Assembly (NCBI GenBank): GCA_910585015.1
Contig: CAJUCT010000041.1
Span: 1 to 30,676 of the forward strand
Length of the DNA stretch: 30,676 nt
Direction of reading: 5' to 3'
Origin: an uncultured Acetatifactor sp.
GTDB lineage: Bacteria; Bacillota; Clostridia; Lachnospirales; Lachnospiraceae
A program made the position numbers and the translations under genes. Position 1 is the first letter of the stretch. Every line of letters begins with the position of its first letter. Positions 22,343 through 30,620 of this stretch are shown piece after piece. The notes beneath the pieces are model-generated. The model did no database searches. It had not been told where the DNA came from and was given only the letters and a program-made list of their open reading frames with translations.

Positions 22343-23047
22343 TTAATTTAGGTCGTTTTCCCGCATTAAATCATGAAGCTTTCTCACTGCTTTATCTATG
22401 CCGCCCACCTCCCTGATAATCCCCATCTTGACCGCTTCCTGCCCCACCAGTATGGTGCCCACATCCTTGGTGAGCATTCCCGTCTCCATCATCAGACCCT
22501 CCAGGCGATCCTGGCCGATGCTGCAATGGCTGCAGACAAAGCCCGTGATCCGGTCCTGTATCTGTTTGAAATAATCAAATGTCTGAGGCACACCGATAAC
22601 GGTGCCATTCATACGCACAGGATGAATCACCATGGTACCCGTGGGCACAATGAAGGAATAGCGGGTACTGACGGCGATGGGCACACCTATGGAATGACTG
22701 CCGCCCAACACCAGGGATACGGTGGGCTTGCTCAGAGAGGCCAGCATCTCCGCTATGGCCAGTCCCGCCTCCACGTCTCCACCCATGGTATTTAAGATTA
22801 CCAGCACACCGTCAATCTCCCGGCTGTCTTCAATGGCGGCCAGCTGGGGCAGGATATGTTCATATTTTGTGGTCTTGGAGTTGCCGGACAGATTGTCATG
22901 CCCCTCTATCTCACCGATAATGGACAGCAGGTGGATATTTTTGTGCTCCGCATTCTGGTTCAGGGTCAGCTGCCCAATCTTCTCAATGCGCTCATCCTTA
23001 TGCTCCTCTTCCTCAATGCGCTTGCTCTTATCATCTTTATCACTCAT
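22343..23047 (-). CDS. tepA: ClpP-class serine peptidase, TepA-like
   Basis: A 234-aa membrane-free ClpP-fold peptidase related to Bacillus TepA (translocation-enhancing protein), whose gene also neighbours spoIIIE. The Gly-rich ILNTMGGDVEAGLAIAE (84–100) forms the oxyanion region. GGSHSIGVPIAV (115–126) carries the probable nucleophile Ser119, and VIHPV holds His142. The N-terminus is highly charged (KSKRIEEEEHKDERIEKIG). ATG 23047 has TTGGAGG 6 bases upstream; the frame extends to 23089, but this would cross a terminator hairpin. The substrate is unknown; a role in signal-peptide or secretion-linked proteolysis is assumed from the Bacillus homologue. Confidence 0.9.
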   Translation of the reverse strand: MSDKDDKSKRIEEEEHKDERIEKIGQLTLNQNAEHKNIHLLSIIGEIEGHDNLSGNSKTTKYEHILPQLAAIEDSREIDGVLVILNTMGGDVEAGLAIAEMLASLSKPTVSLVLGGSHSIGVPIAVSTRYSFIVPTGTMVIHPVRMNGTVIGVPQTFDYFKQIQDRITGFVCSHCSIGQDRLEGLMMETGMLTKDVGTILVGQEAVKMGIIREVGGIDKAVRKLHDLMRENDLN

Positions 23048-23075
23048 CAATGTTCCTCCAATCTCTGGATAACTT

Positions 23076-23104
23076 AAGAAAAGAACCATAGCGGTTCTTT
23101 TCTT
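23076..23104 (-). terminator. Terminator between the GT-C-like gene and tepA
   Basis: AAGAAAAGAACC and GGTTCTTTTCTT form a perfect 12-bp stem with a 5-base loop. The A- and T-rich outer arms give a T-run in either direction, so it can act both ways. It lies 73 bases after the stop at 23178 and about 29 bases before the tepA start. Confidence 0.75.
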
Positions 23105-23177
23105 ATCGTTACCAGATATGGAGTTTTCATTCTCCCAAATTAAGAATCCATAAAGAAAAATTACCTCTACTTATCTT

Positions 23178-25265
23178 CTAAAAATCAAAATCATCATTGG
23201 GATCCACTCTGATATCATAATGCATCTGGGACGCATCGGGCTGAATGGGATAATCCATAACTCTTTTCACATGCTTTTTGGGCAAGGGCAGGGGATTCTC
23301 AATCAACTGCACCTGCCTGATTTCCTCCTGCTTCTTCCCGGTCATATCTTCCTTTTCTCCCGCCGCAGGAACCGCAAAGCCCGGTGTATCCTGTTTCTTC
23401 CCGAGGGTATCTTCCTTTTCCCCCGCCGTGGGAACCGCAAACTCTGGTGTACTCTGCCTTTTCCCGGTCATGTCTTCCTTTGCCTCCGCTGCGGGAACCG
23501 CAAAGCCCGGTGTATCCTGTTTCTTCCCGGGGATATCTTCCTTTTCCCTCGCCGTGGGAACCGAAAACTCCGGTGTACTCTGCTTTTTCCCGGTCATATC
23601 TTTCTTTTCCTCCGCCGTGGGGACCGCAAACTCTGGTGTACTCCGCTTTTTCCCGGTCATATCTTCCTTTACCTCCGCCGTGGGGACCGCAAACTCCGGT
23701 GTACTCTGCTTTTTCCCGGTCATATCTTCCTTTACCTCCGCTGTGGGGACCGCAAAGCCCGACGTATCCTGCTCTGAGTCGTTTTCCTGGGACAGAGACT
23801 CCCATACCAATGTGTCGCCCTGCTGTAATTGTCTCTGCCTTCTCCTGGACTTGCGAGCAGATGTTTGCGGCTGTTTCCGATCCTCATGTTGTGTATCGTC
23901 TGGCTTGACTGTCTCTCCGCTCAGAGGCTGCTCCGGGGGCCATACCTGCGCCAAAGGAGGCCCTCCGGGCTCCCCGTCCAGTAGTACTGTGGGCTCCTCA
24001 CCCGCGTCTGCCTCCTCCGGCGCACCAGCTGTCTCTTCCGCTCTGCCGCCATCTCTGACAAACAACTCGCAAAATGCCACCCCTGCCAGCCCTGTCATGG
24101 CAAAATACATCTGGAAACTTCCATTCATATTGGGTGTCACAAAACCCAGCAGCCGCATCAGCGTCACGGACAGTACCATCATCACCCAGGGAGAAAATAT
24201 CTCCTCATTTTTTCTGCGCATAAAGGTGAAAATTCCCAGGGCCATCAGTACCAGCAGCAGGATGGTCTCATAGCCGCCCTCCTGGAAAAAGAAGCCGTAA
24301 TCCGCCCCCTTAAGGCCGTAAGTGACTCCCCAGGCTCCCAGCACCCGTTCAAAGGTGGTGCCGCTCATAGCGCTGTCCAGAAACACCAGCAGGCAGAACG
24401 TCCCCGCCATAACCAGCATGGACAACATGAACTGGGCCACCCACTGCAGCATCCCCCGCTGTTCCCGCTTTAACACCAGCAGCCCGCACAGAGGAATAGC
24501 CAGAGTAAAGCCCACAATATCCGTATACCCGGCAAAGGCTACCAGTGCGCCGCACACCGACGCCAACAACCAGGTGAGGGCTTTTGCGCCGGGGCGGGTG
24601 CTCCTCCACAGATACTGCGCAATGATCAGCAGAATTAACGAATATATGCAGAAATACAGCATTTTGGGGGAATAAGCTATCCCGTCTTTGACAGCTACGG
24701 GAGCTACGGTCAGAAAAAGCAGAGACACCAGGGCCGGGCCCCTGCCGGACAGCCGCTTTACAGCGAAATAGGCGATCACGATTCCCAACATCTGTAACAC
24801 GATCTGCAATATAATGCCTGCCATCCACTTGTTGCCCACCAGTCGGAAAAGCAGATTCAGCAGGCAGAGGTAGTAATAGACGCTGCCCTGCACCAGCTGG
24901 ACCCGCATCCCCTCCTCCGTCACCTTGGCAACCTCGTAGTAGGCGGCCTCCTCCCAGGCGCTTCCAAGCAACGCCAGACGCAGAACAAGCCCCGCCACCA
25001 GAAGCACGGCCACTGTAATTCCCTCAATCAGGGCGGTTCTGCCGGAGGTCATCTTCCTGATCTGTACGTTGTCCACCAGCTTTTTGGCAGCATAATACAC
25101 CAGAAAAAGCACCCCAAAGACCAGCGCCAGAAGGACAAACGCCATATAGGGGACACCTGTATTCTGCCCCCCTACCACCATACCCATAAAGGATAACACT
25201 ATGCCGATGCCCATCAGATACAACGCCCATATTCCATAGCTTACCGCATTCTTCTTATAACTCAT
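23178..25265 (-). CDS. Polytopic GT-C-like glycosyltransferase/mannosyltransferase with 21-aa repeat tail
   Basis: The 695-aa protein has about twelve membrane helices in its first 410 residues. An early loop has WEEAAYYE (about 104–111), which occupies the place of the acidic DE-type catalytic loop of GT-C enzymes (PMT/ArnT-like). No close family is assigned. Residues 410–500 form a Pro/Glu-rich cytoplasmic linker. About 503–645 are near-identical 21-residue repeats (FAVPTAEVKEDMTGKKQSTPE type). It starts one base after the stop of the GT2 gene, so translation is coupled. The likely pathway is undecaprenyl- or polyprenyl-phosphate sugar made by the GT2 enzyme and then transferred outside by this protein. 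Pathway assignment is inference. Confidence 0.85.
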   Translation of the reverse strand: MSYKKNAVSYGIWALYLMGIGIVLSFMGMVVGGQNTGVPYMAFVLLALVFGVLFLVYYAAKKLVDNVQIRKMTSGRTALIEGITVAVLLVAGLVLRLALLGSAWEEAAYYEVAKVTEEGMRVQLVQGSVYYYLCLLNLLFRLVGNKWMAGIILQIVLQMLGIVIAYFAVKRLSGRGPALVSLLFLTVAPVAVKDGIAYSPKMLYFCIYSLILLIIAQYLWRSTRPGAKALTWLLASVCGALVAFAGYTDIVGFTLAIPLCGLLVLKREQRGMLQWVAQFMLSMLVMAGTFCLLVFLDSAMSGTTFERVLGAWGVTYGLKGADYGFFFQEGGYETILLLVLMALGIFTFMRRKNEEIFSPWVMMVLSVTLMRLLGFVTPNMNGSFQMYFAMTGLAGVAFCELFVRDGGRAEETAGAPEEADAGEEPTVLLDGEPGGPPLAQVWPPEQPLSGETVKPDDTQHEDRKQPQTSARKSRRRQRQLQQGDTLVWESLSQENDSEQDTSGFAVPTAEVKEDMTGKKQSTPEFAVPTAEVKEDMTGKKRSTPEFAVPTAEEKKDMTGKKQSTPEFSVPTAREKEDIPGKKQDTPGFAVPAAEAKEDMTGKRQSTPEFAVPTAGEKEDTLGKKQDTPGFAVPAAGEKEDMTGKKQEEIRQVQLIENPLPLPKKHVKRVMDYPIQPDASQMHYDIRVDPNDDFDF
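23328..23756 (-). repeat. 63-bp coding tandem repeat, about 6.8 copies
   Basis: The unit encodes 21 residues; six full copies and a 17-residue seventh span 429 bp. Variation between copies affects mostly residues 5–10 and 12–18 of the unit. Tandem DNA of this quality is prone to copy-number change between strains. The opposite strand is also open across it, but that frame is an artefact of the repeat. Confidence 0.95.
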
Positions 25266-25266
25266 C

Positions 25267-26241
25267 CTATGCTTCCTGCTCCTTCACCAGGCTCTCACCC
25301 TCCAATACCTTCTCGATATTGTATCTGGGACGCTGCTTTACCTCCATGTAGATCTTGCCGATATACTGTCCCACCATGCCTATGGCCATCAGCTGCAGCC
25401 CGCCCAAAAACCAGATGGACAGAATCAGCGAGGTCCACCCCGGCACCACGCTGCCGGTAAAATAGGAAATCAAAGCGTACACCGCCGCCAATATGGAACA
25501 GACGATTATAAATAATCCCAGTCCCAAAATCATGCTGATGGGCTTCACGCTGAAGGAAGAAATGCCGTTAAAGGCCAGCGCCAGCATCTTTTTCAGCGGA
25601 TACTTGGACTCTCCTGCCACCCGTTCCTTCCTGTCATAGTATACGCTGTCGGTCTGATAACCAATCAGAGGCATCATGCCGCGCAGGAAAAGATTGGTCT
25701 CCTTATACTGGGAGAACTGTTCCACCGCCCGCTTGGACATCAGCCTGAAATCCGCATGGTTATAGATTGTTTTAACGCCCATCATCGCCATCAGCTTATA
25801 GAATGCCTGGGCTGTGGTACGCTTGAAAAAAGTGTCGCTCTTCCGCTCTCTGCGGACACCGTAAACGATGTCGCTGCCCCCGTGAAACTTGTCGATCATT
25901 TCCTCGATCACAGCCACATCGTCCTGTAGGTCCGCATCTATGGAAACCGTCACGTCGCTGCGCTCCATGGCTGTCAAAAGCCCTGCTGTCAACGCAAACT
26001 GATGTCCTACATTGCCCGCCAGCTTCACGCCGCAAACCTGATTGGGATACAGTCTGTGTTCCTCCTCGATCAACTCCCAAGTCCTGTCCCTGCTGCCGTC
26101 GTTGACAAACAGAATAAAGCTGTCCGGGGCGATCTTGTTTTTGGACACAAGATCGCCAAGCGTCTCCCGCAAGGCCTCGGAAGCAATCTTCAGCACCTCC
26201 TCCTCGTTATAGCAGGGGACTACGATTGCCAGTCTGTCCAT
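25267..26241 (-). CDS. GT2 glycosyltransferase with C-terminal membrane helices (polyprenyl-phosphate sugar transferase type)
   Basis: A 324-aa family 2 enzyme of the DPM1/GtrB type, which moves a sugar from a nucleotide donor to a polyprenyl phosphate at the inner membrane face. It shows AIVVPCYNEEEV (5–16), FVNDGSRDRTWELI (49–62), the metal-binding DADLQDD (about 101) and a conserved NHADFRLMSKRAVEQF. Two membrane helices lie at about 232–260 and 268–292. It starts at ATG 26241 with GGGAGG upstream, next to the 103-bp repeat array. Its stop is one base from the start of the GT-C-like gene, so the pair forms one functional unit, probably for decorating a surface polymer. Confidence 0.93.
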   Translation of the reverse strand: MDRLAIVVPCYNEEEVLKIASEALRETLGDLVSKNKIAPDSFILFVNDGSRDRTWELIEEEHRLYPNQVCGVKLAGNVGHQFALTAGLLTAMERSDVTVSIDADLQDDVAVIEEMIDKFHGGSDIVYGVRRERKSDTFFKRTTAQAFYKLMAMMGVKTIYNHADFRLMSKRAVEQFSQYKETNLFLRGMMPLIGYQTDSVYYDRKERVAGESKYPLKKMLALAFNGISSFSVKPISMILGLGLFIIVCSILAAVYALISYFTGSVVPGWTSLILSIWFLGGLQLMAIGMVGQYIGKIYMEVKQRPRYNIEKVLEGESLVKEQEA

Positions 26242-26261
26242 CGCACTTATCCTCCCATTTC

Positions 26262-26503
26262 AGTTCCGCATCCGTCCTCCCAACACCATTTCCGGCAGAG
26301 CAATTTCCGGCCGCTGAAGCGTCCGTAAATTCTCTGGGGCGTTGTCCGGACCGATGCTGTTTTAAGTTCCGCATCCGTCCTCCCAACACCATTTCCGGCA
26401 GAGCAATTTCCGGCCGCTGAAGCGTCCGTAAATTCTCTGGGGCGTTGTCCGGACCGATGCTGTTTTAAGTTCCGCATCCGTCCTCCCAACACCATTTCCG
26501 GCA
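26262..26503. repeat. Tandem 103-bp palindromic repeat (two exact copies plus a partial third)
   Basis: Copies at 26262–26364 and 26365–26467 are identical, and 26468–26503 is the first third of another. Each unit has outer arms GCATCCGTCC/GGACCGATGC, then CAAC/GTTG, then CAGAG-c-AATTT/AAATTCTCTG (one bulge). At the centre is GGCCGC-TGAA-GCGTCC. It begins with AGTTCCG like the array at 14934–15183 but differs in stem sequence. It fills the space between yebC and the GT2 gene, abutting the yebC stop at 26505. Confidence 0.95.
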
Positions 26504-26504
26504 C

Positions 26505-27233
26505 TTACTCATCCCAGTTGTGATATACATTCTGTACATCATCATCATCGTCCAAGATATCCAAGATCCTGTTGAGATTCTTGACAGCAGTCTCGTCCGT
26601 CAGCGTCACATAATTCTGAGGCAGCATGGTGACTTCCGCGCTGACCATGGGCACCCCTGCCTCCTCCAGACCTTTCCGCACCGTCTCCAGGGCATCCGGA
26701 TCGGTGAGTACCTCATAGCTGTCCTCCTCCTCCGAGATATCATCCGCGCCCGCGTCCAGCGCCACCATCATCAGATCGTCGAACTCCATGTCGCACTCTT
26801 CCCTGTCTATGATGATCTGCCCTTTCTTGTCAAACATAAAGGACACACAGCCAGGAGTACCAATATTGCCCTGCCCCTTGGTGAAGGCGCTCCTCACATT
26901 GGCGGCGGTTCGGTTCTTATTGTCCGTCAGCGTGTCCACTATGATGGCAATGCCGTTGGGACCATAGCCCTCATAGGTGATATATTCATAATTCACATTG
27001 CCCACATCTCCTGCGGCCTTCTTAATGCCCCGCTCGATGGTATCGTTAGGCATATTGTTGGACTTGGCCTTGGCGATAACTGTCGCCAGCTTGAAATTGT
27101 TGTTGGGGTCCGGACCGCCCTCCTTTACCGCCACGGCAATCTCACGCCCGAGAATGGTAAAAATTTTACCCTTTGCCGCATCGTTCTTTTCCTTCTTATG
27201 TTTAATGTTCGCAAATTTAGAATGTCCTGACAT
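26505..27233 (-). CDS. yebC: YebC/TACO1-family protein
   Basis: The 242-aa protein has the standard length and the family start MSGHSKFANIKHKKEKNDAA. Later blocks include DPNNNFKLATVIAKAKSNNM and YEGYGPNGIAIIVDTLTDNK. ATG 27233 has AAAAGGAGAAGAG upstream; a longer frame to 27263 lacks support. YebC proteins were named as transcription regulators, but recent work on relatives (TACO1, YebC2) points to helping ribosomes through proline-rich stretches. Which applies here cannot be told from the sequence. It is followed by the 103-bp repeat array and the glycosyltransferase pair. Confidence 0.95.
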   Translation of the reverse strand: MSGHSKFANIKHKKEKNDAAKGKIFTILGREIAVAVKEGGPDPNNNFKLATVIAKAKSNNMPNDTIERGIKKAAGDVGNVNYEYITYEGYGPNGIAIIVDTLTDNKNRTAANVRSAFTKGQGNIGTPGCVSFMFDKKGQIIIDREECDMEFDDLMMVALDAGADDISEEEDSYEVLTDPDALETVRKGLEEAGVPMVSAEVTMLPQNYVTLTDETAVKNLNRILDILDDDDDVQNVYHNWDE

Positions 27234-27295
27234 CTCTCTTCTCCTTTTTATTTTAAATTCCACCGGGCGATCGCAGAACTCCCTTTCTGGTAAGA

Positions 27296-27373
27296 GTGGA
27301 TGGGCAATATATACAAAATAAGAGCGACTTGCCGCTGCGTCGGATCCCGTTTTTGTATATATCGACCAGCCAC
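27296..27373. repeat. Nested inverted repeat upstream of yebC
   Basis: ATATATACAAAA (27307–27318) and TTTTGTATATAT (27351–27362) form a perfect 12-bp inverted repeat. Outer arms GTGGATGG/CCAGCCAC (one mismatch) lie outside it. The centre contains GCCGCTGCGTCGG, similar to the GGCCGC–GCGTCC core of the other arrays. An AGTTCCG box lies at 27446–27452, between this palindrome and the hlyC-type gene. It looks like a diverged single copy. The rest of the 230-bp gap 27264–27495 shows no gene. Confidence 0.7.
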
Positions 27374-27495
27374 GTCAGCTGCAGAGAGCATTTCGCAATT
27401 GCCTGTATAAATTCCACGCACCCGATGAATGCAGTTTTAATCCAGAGTTCCGTATTTATTTGCGCTCAGCCTGCGTCAAAATCCGACCGCTCCTG

Positions 27496-28887
27496 TCATG
27501 GCTGTGCCGCCTCATACGCCCCCTCCGGATCCGAGGCTGTCTCCTCCGGCAGCTTCGTCACCAAAACACTGTGAATCATCTTGTTTTCCACAGAGAGAAC
27601 CTTGAAATGATATCCGTCCACGGAAATTTCAAACTCCTCGTCCTCGTCCGGGATCTTGTCCATCTTAGCGATCAGAAAACCGTTGAGAGTTTCAAAATCC
27701 TCTTCATGGAAGGAAATGTGGAACCGCTCCTCCAGGTCCTCCAACGGCGTCTTGCCCTCGATGATATACTCGTCATTTCCCTTTTCCTCGATGAAATCCT
27801 CTTCCTCGTCATACTCATCCAGGATATTGCCCACTATCTCCTCCAAAATGTCTTCCATGGTCACCAGTCCCGCCGTCTGACCGTACTCGTCTACCACGAT
27901 CACCATCTGCTGCTTGCCCGACTGCATCTGGCGGAACAACTGATCAATATTCCTGGTCTGGGGGATATACACCGGTTCCCGCAGCAGGTCATCCAGCTGC
28001 CCGATACTGCTGTATTGCTTGTCATCCGTGTGATGATACCGCAGAGCATCCTTCAGGTAGAGGATCCCCACTATATGATCCATGTTTTCCTCATATACCG
28101 GATAGCGGCTGTTCTTGCCCTCCGCCAGAAAATCCAAAGCATCTTTCAGCGGCATGGAACCGTCCAAGGCCACGATATTGTTCCGGTGGGTCATGATATC
28201 CTGGGCTTCCTTGTCTCCAAATTCAAAGATGTTGGAGATCATCTCCGCCTCGCTGGCCTGGATAATACCCTGCTCATGTCCCTCATTGACCATATTAATG
28301 ATCTCTTCCTCTGTCACATCCGCCTCGTCGCCCACATTTTTGGCGCCAAAAATCCGCAGTATCAGATTGGCAGATACCGTCACCAGCCCGGTGAAAGGGG
28401 TCAGCAGCTTCATCACCACATACACGATGTTGATGCTGGCATAGGCCCACCTCTCCGGCAGACGTCTGGCAATCTTCTTGGGCAGAAGTACGCCGAAAGT
28501 AAGCAATATGTACAGCAGGAATACCATGGTGACAACCGCGGAGACAATAGTGATCAGAACCAGCGGAATCACTACGATCTCCGCCAGGTTCCGCTCCGCG
28601 AATCCCGCCAGGAAATCTTGCACCGCCTTTAGCCAGATTCCCAGATACACGCCGCCTATGAGCACATTGTTCAGGGTGATAACAAGCTGCATAGAATTAA
28701 CATATCGGGTGGGATCCTGCAGGATCTTCAGAAGCCGCTGTGAGCGACGATCCTTCTCCTCCCCTGCTCTTTTCTCCACATCCTTATAACCCAGCTGTTC
28801 TACCGCCTCACCAAAACCATGGAAAAACATATCTATCAAAACAAGAATCACAAAAATTATACTGGCAGTGGGCCCACTGTCGTCCAT
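27496..28887 (-). CDS. CorC/HlyC-type membrane protein with DUF21 and CBS domains
   Basis: A 463-aa member of the CNNM/CorC family. An N-terminal DUF21 region has three to four membrane helices (about 8–165). Paired CBS domains follow (about 205–330, with ALDFLAEGKNSRYPVYEEN and VVDEYGQTAGLVTMEDILEE). The CorC_HlyC FAD-like C-terminal domain spans about 350–445. Relatives export Mg2+ or Co2+ with nucleotide sensing by the CBS pair; older annotation calls them hemolysins. ATG 28887 has AAAGGAGTG upstream. A good promoter lies at 28944–28972, so it can be made independently of mazF. Confidence 0.93.
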   Translation of the reverse strand: MDDSGPTASIIFVILVLIDMFFHGFGEAVEQLGYKDVEKRAGEEKDRRSQRLLKILQDPTRYVNSMQLVITLNNVLIGGVYLGIWLKAVQDFLAGFAERNLAEIVVIPLVLITIVSAVVTMVFLLYILLTFGVLLPKKIARRLPERWAYASINIVYVVMKLLTPFTGLVTVSANLILRIFGAKNVGDEADVTEEEIINMVNEGHEQGIIQASEAEMISNIFEFGDKEAQDIMTHRNNIVALDGSMPLKDALDFLAEGKNSRYPVYEENMDHIVGILYLKDALRYHHTDDKQYSSIGQLDDLLREPVYIPQTRNIDQLFRQMQSGKQQMVIVVDEYGQTAGLVTMEDILEEIVGNILDEYDEEEDFIEEKGNDEYIIEGKTPLEDLEERFHISFHEEDFETLNGFLIAKMDKIPDEDEEFEISVDGYHFKVLSVENKMIHSVLVTKLPEETASDPEGAYEAAQP

Positions 28888-28943
28888 TTCCCAATCACTC
28901 CTTTATTACATTATTTCCTCTACATGCATATCAGATGCAGTTA

Positions 28944-28972
28944 ATCATACCATCATTAGCGCTATTCGTCAA
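28944..28972 (-). promoter_or_regulatory. Promoter of the CorC/HlyC-type gene
   Basis: TTGACG (28972–28967), a 17-base spacer and TATGAT (28949–28944) on the minus strand, just after the mazF stop at 28987. The leader to ATG 28887 would be about 50 bases. Confidence 0.75.
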
Positions 28973-28986
28973 GGAACAGTCTCTTT

Positions 28987-29328
28987 TTATGTATCCAGTT
29001 CCAGACTGATCATCAGCGCCCTGTTGACTTTCTGCATGATTTCCCCCTCCAGATGACAGACCTTTGTCTTGAGGCGCTTCTTGTCAATAGTGCGCAGCTG
29101 CTCCAGCAGAATCACGGAATCTTTGTCCATGTCGTAGTCCTGGGCGCTCAGTTCAATGTGGGTGGGTAGCTTCGCCTTGTTCATCTTGGAAGTGATAGCC
29201 GCACAGATCACTGTGGGGCTGTGGCGGTTGCCCACATCATTCTGAATGATCAGCACCGGTCTGATGCCTCCCTGTTCCGATCCTATCACAGGCCGCAGAT
29301 CCGCATAAAAAATGTCTCCTCTTTTCAT
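28987..29328 (-). CDS. mazF: MazF/PemK-family endoribonuclease toxin (EndoA), no antitoxin gene visible
   Basis: A sequence-specific mRNA interferase. The frame goes up to ATG 29373, but MazF proteins normally begin at MKRGDIFYADLRP. That internal ATG at 29328 has GAGAGG about 9 bases upstream, giving 113 aa. Family blocks are GSEQGGIRPVLIIQNDVGN (15–33) with the catalytic Arg, and PTVICAAITSKMNKAKLPTH (37–56). It sits downstream of alr as in Bacillus, but there the antitoxin gene (ndoAI/mazE) lies between. Here only 69–114 bases separate them, too little for an antitoxin. The start at 29373 would add 15 residues. Confidence 0.9.
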   Translation of the reverse strand: MKRGDIFYADLRPVIGSEQGGIRPVLIIQNDVGNRHSPTVICAAITSKMNKAKLPTHIELSAQDYDMDKDSVILLEQLRTIDKKRLKTKVCHLEGEIMQKVNRALMISLELDT

Positions 29329-29393
29329 TTCCTGATACCTCTCGAATTCTTCGTTTATTCTGAGTATTTCCATTTCTTCTCAAGGTATTCAGA

Positions 29394-29414
29394 TGCGGCA
29401 AAAACTTTGCCGCA
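29394..29414. repeat. Hairpin between alr and mazF
   Basis: TGCGGCAAA and TTTGCCGCA form a perfect 9-bp stem with a 3-base loop, 28 bases after the alr stop. The minus side has no T-run. It may reduce readthrough from alr into mazF or serve as a processing site. Confidence 0.6.
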
Positions 29415-29442
29415 AGGAAGGTACAGTACGGAGCCGCCATAT

Positions 29443-30606
29443 TTACTGTAACAGCCGCCCCTCCCGGATGTAGATGCGGGGAACACGAGGACTCAGGTCG
29501 CACATGAGTTCATAGTTGAAGCGCCCGGACAGAGCGCCCAGTTCCTGGGCCGTGATCTCTTCCCGGCCGTCCCTCCCCAGCAGCACTACAGGCTCTCCCT
29601 CTGTTACATCCGGCAGGGTGGAGAGATCCACCATCAGCTGGTCCATACATATCCGGCCCAGTATGGGAACTCTTTTTCCCCGTATCAGGACACTTCCCTT
29701 TCCCGAGAGGCTTCGGGGATAACCGTCCCCATATCCCACTGGCACGGTTCCCACCCGCATCCGCTCTTTTGCCGTAAATGTACCGCCGTAGCTGATGCTC
29801 TGCCCGGGCTGCACTTCCTTCACATAGACCAGGTGGCTGTGCAGGGACATGGCGGGGCGAAGCCAGTCCGCTTCCCCGGTCATCTCTTCCGAGGGGTACA
29901 GGCCATATAGTATGATTCCCGCCCGCACCAGATCCAGGTGAGCCTCCTTCATCCTGACGATGCCTGCGCTGTTGGCGGCATGGCGGCAGGGAATCCGTGT
30001 ACCCAGGCGTGCCTCCGCCAGGGCCACAAACTGCCGGAATTTCTCCATCTGTTCCAGAGTGTACCCCATGTCCTTCTCGTCCGCTTTGGCAAAGTGGGTG
30101 AAGATACCCTCCAGTTCCAGATAATCGGAATCAGCAATCCGCCGAAGATAGGCCAGTTCCTCCTCCCGGGGCTGTATCCCCACTCTGCCCATACCTGTGT
30201 CCACCTTCACATGGACAAAAGCCTTTCCGCCGACACGCTTTGCCGCCTCCTCAAGCTGTCCCAGCGTATCCTCCCGGAATACGGCCATGCGCACCTCCTG
30301 GCGGATTAACTCCTCATAGGCATAGGGAAAAGTATAGCCCAGAATCAATATGGGTTTTTTGATCCCCGCCTGACGCAGTTCCACGGCCTCCTCCGCAGTG
30401 GCGGTGGCATATCCTCCCACATTTTCCATATCCTCGATGGCCCTGGCGATGGGTACGCTGCCGTGACCGTAGCCGTCGCATTTCACCACCGCCAGAACTT
30501 TGGCCTGAGCCCCTGTATGTAAACCAATCTGCTCCAGATTGGCCCTTATCGCATCCAGGTCAATCTGTGCGTATACCCTGCTGTATTCCCACTCTCTGCT
30601 ATCCAT
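29443..30606 (-). CDS. alr: Alanine racemase
   Basis: A pyridoxal-phosphate enzyme that makes D-alanine from L-alanine for peptidoglycan. The protein is 387 aa from ATG 30606; I prefer this start because AAGAGG lies about 8 bases upstream, whereas the ATG at 30612 is only 2 bases from it. The PLP lysine lies in VVKCDGYGHG (about 41–50), where the more common form is VVKADAYGHG. The second catalytic residue is in SISYGGTFTAKERMRVGTVP, with GYGDGYPRSLSGKG following. The substitutions near the lysine are conservative, so the enzyme is probably active. The product supports the cell wall, and mazF follows. Confidence 0.96.
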   Translation of the reverse strand: MDSREWEYSRVYAQIDLDAIRANLEQIGLHTGAQAKVLAVVKCDGYGHGSVPIARAIEDMENVGGYATATAEEAVELRQAGIKKPILILGYTFPYAYEELIRQEVRMAVFREDTLGQLEEAAKRVGGKAFVHVKVDTGMGRVGIQPREEELAYLRRIADSDYLELEGIFTHFAKADEKDMGYTLEQMEKFRQFVALAEARLGTRIPCRHAANSAGIVRMKEAHLDLVRAGIILYGLYPSEEMTGEADWLRPAMSLHSHLVYVKEVQPGQSISYGGTFTAKERMRVGTVPVGYGDGYPRSLSGKGSVLIRGKRVPILGRICMDQLMVDLSTLPDVTEGEPVVLLGRDGREEITAQELGALSGRFNYELMCDLSPRVPRIYIREGRLLQ

Positions 30607-30620
30607 ATTCATTACCTCTT

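Noticed and set aside
23220..23777. Long plus-strand open frames opposite the repeat tail
   Set aside because: They exist because a 63-bp in-frame repeat keeps several frames open; the minus-strand gene has the membrane domain, ribosome site and operon context.
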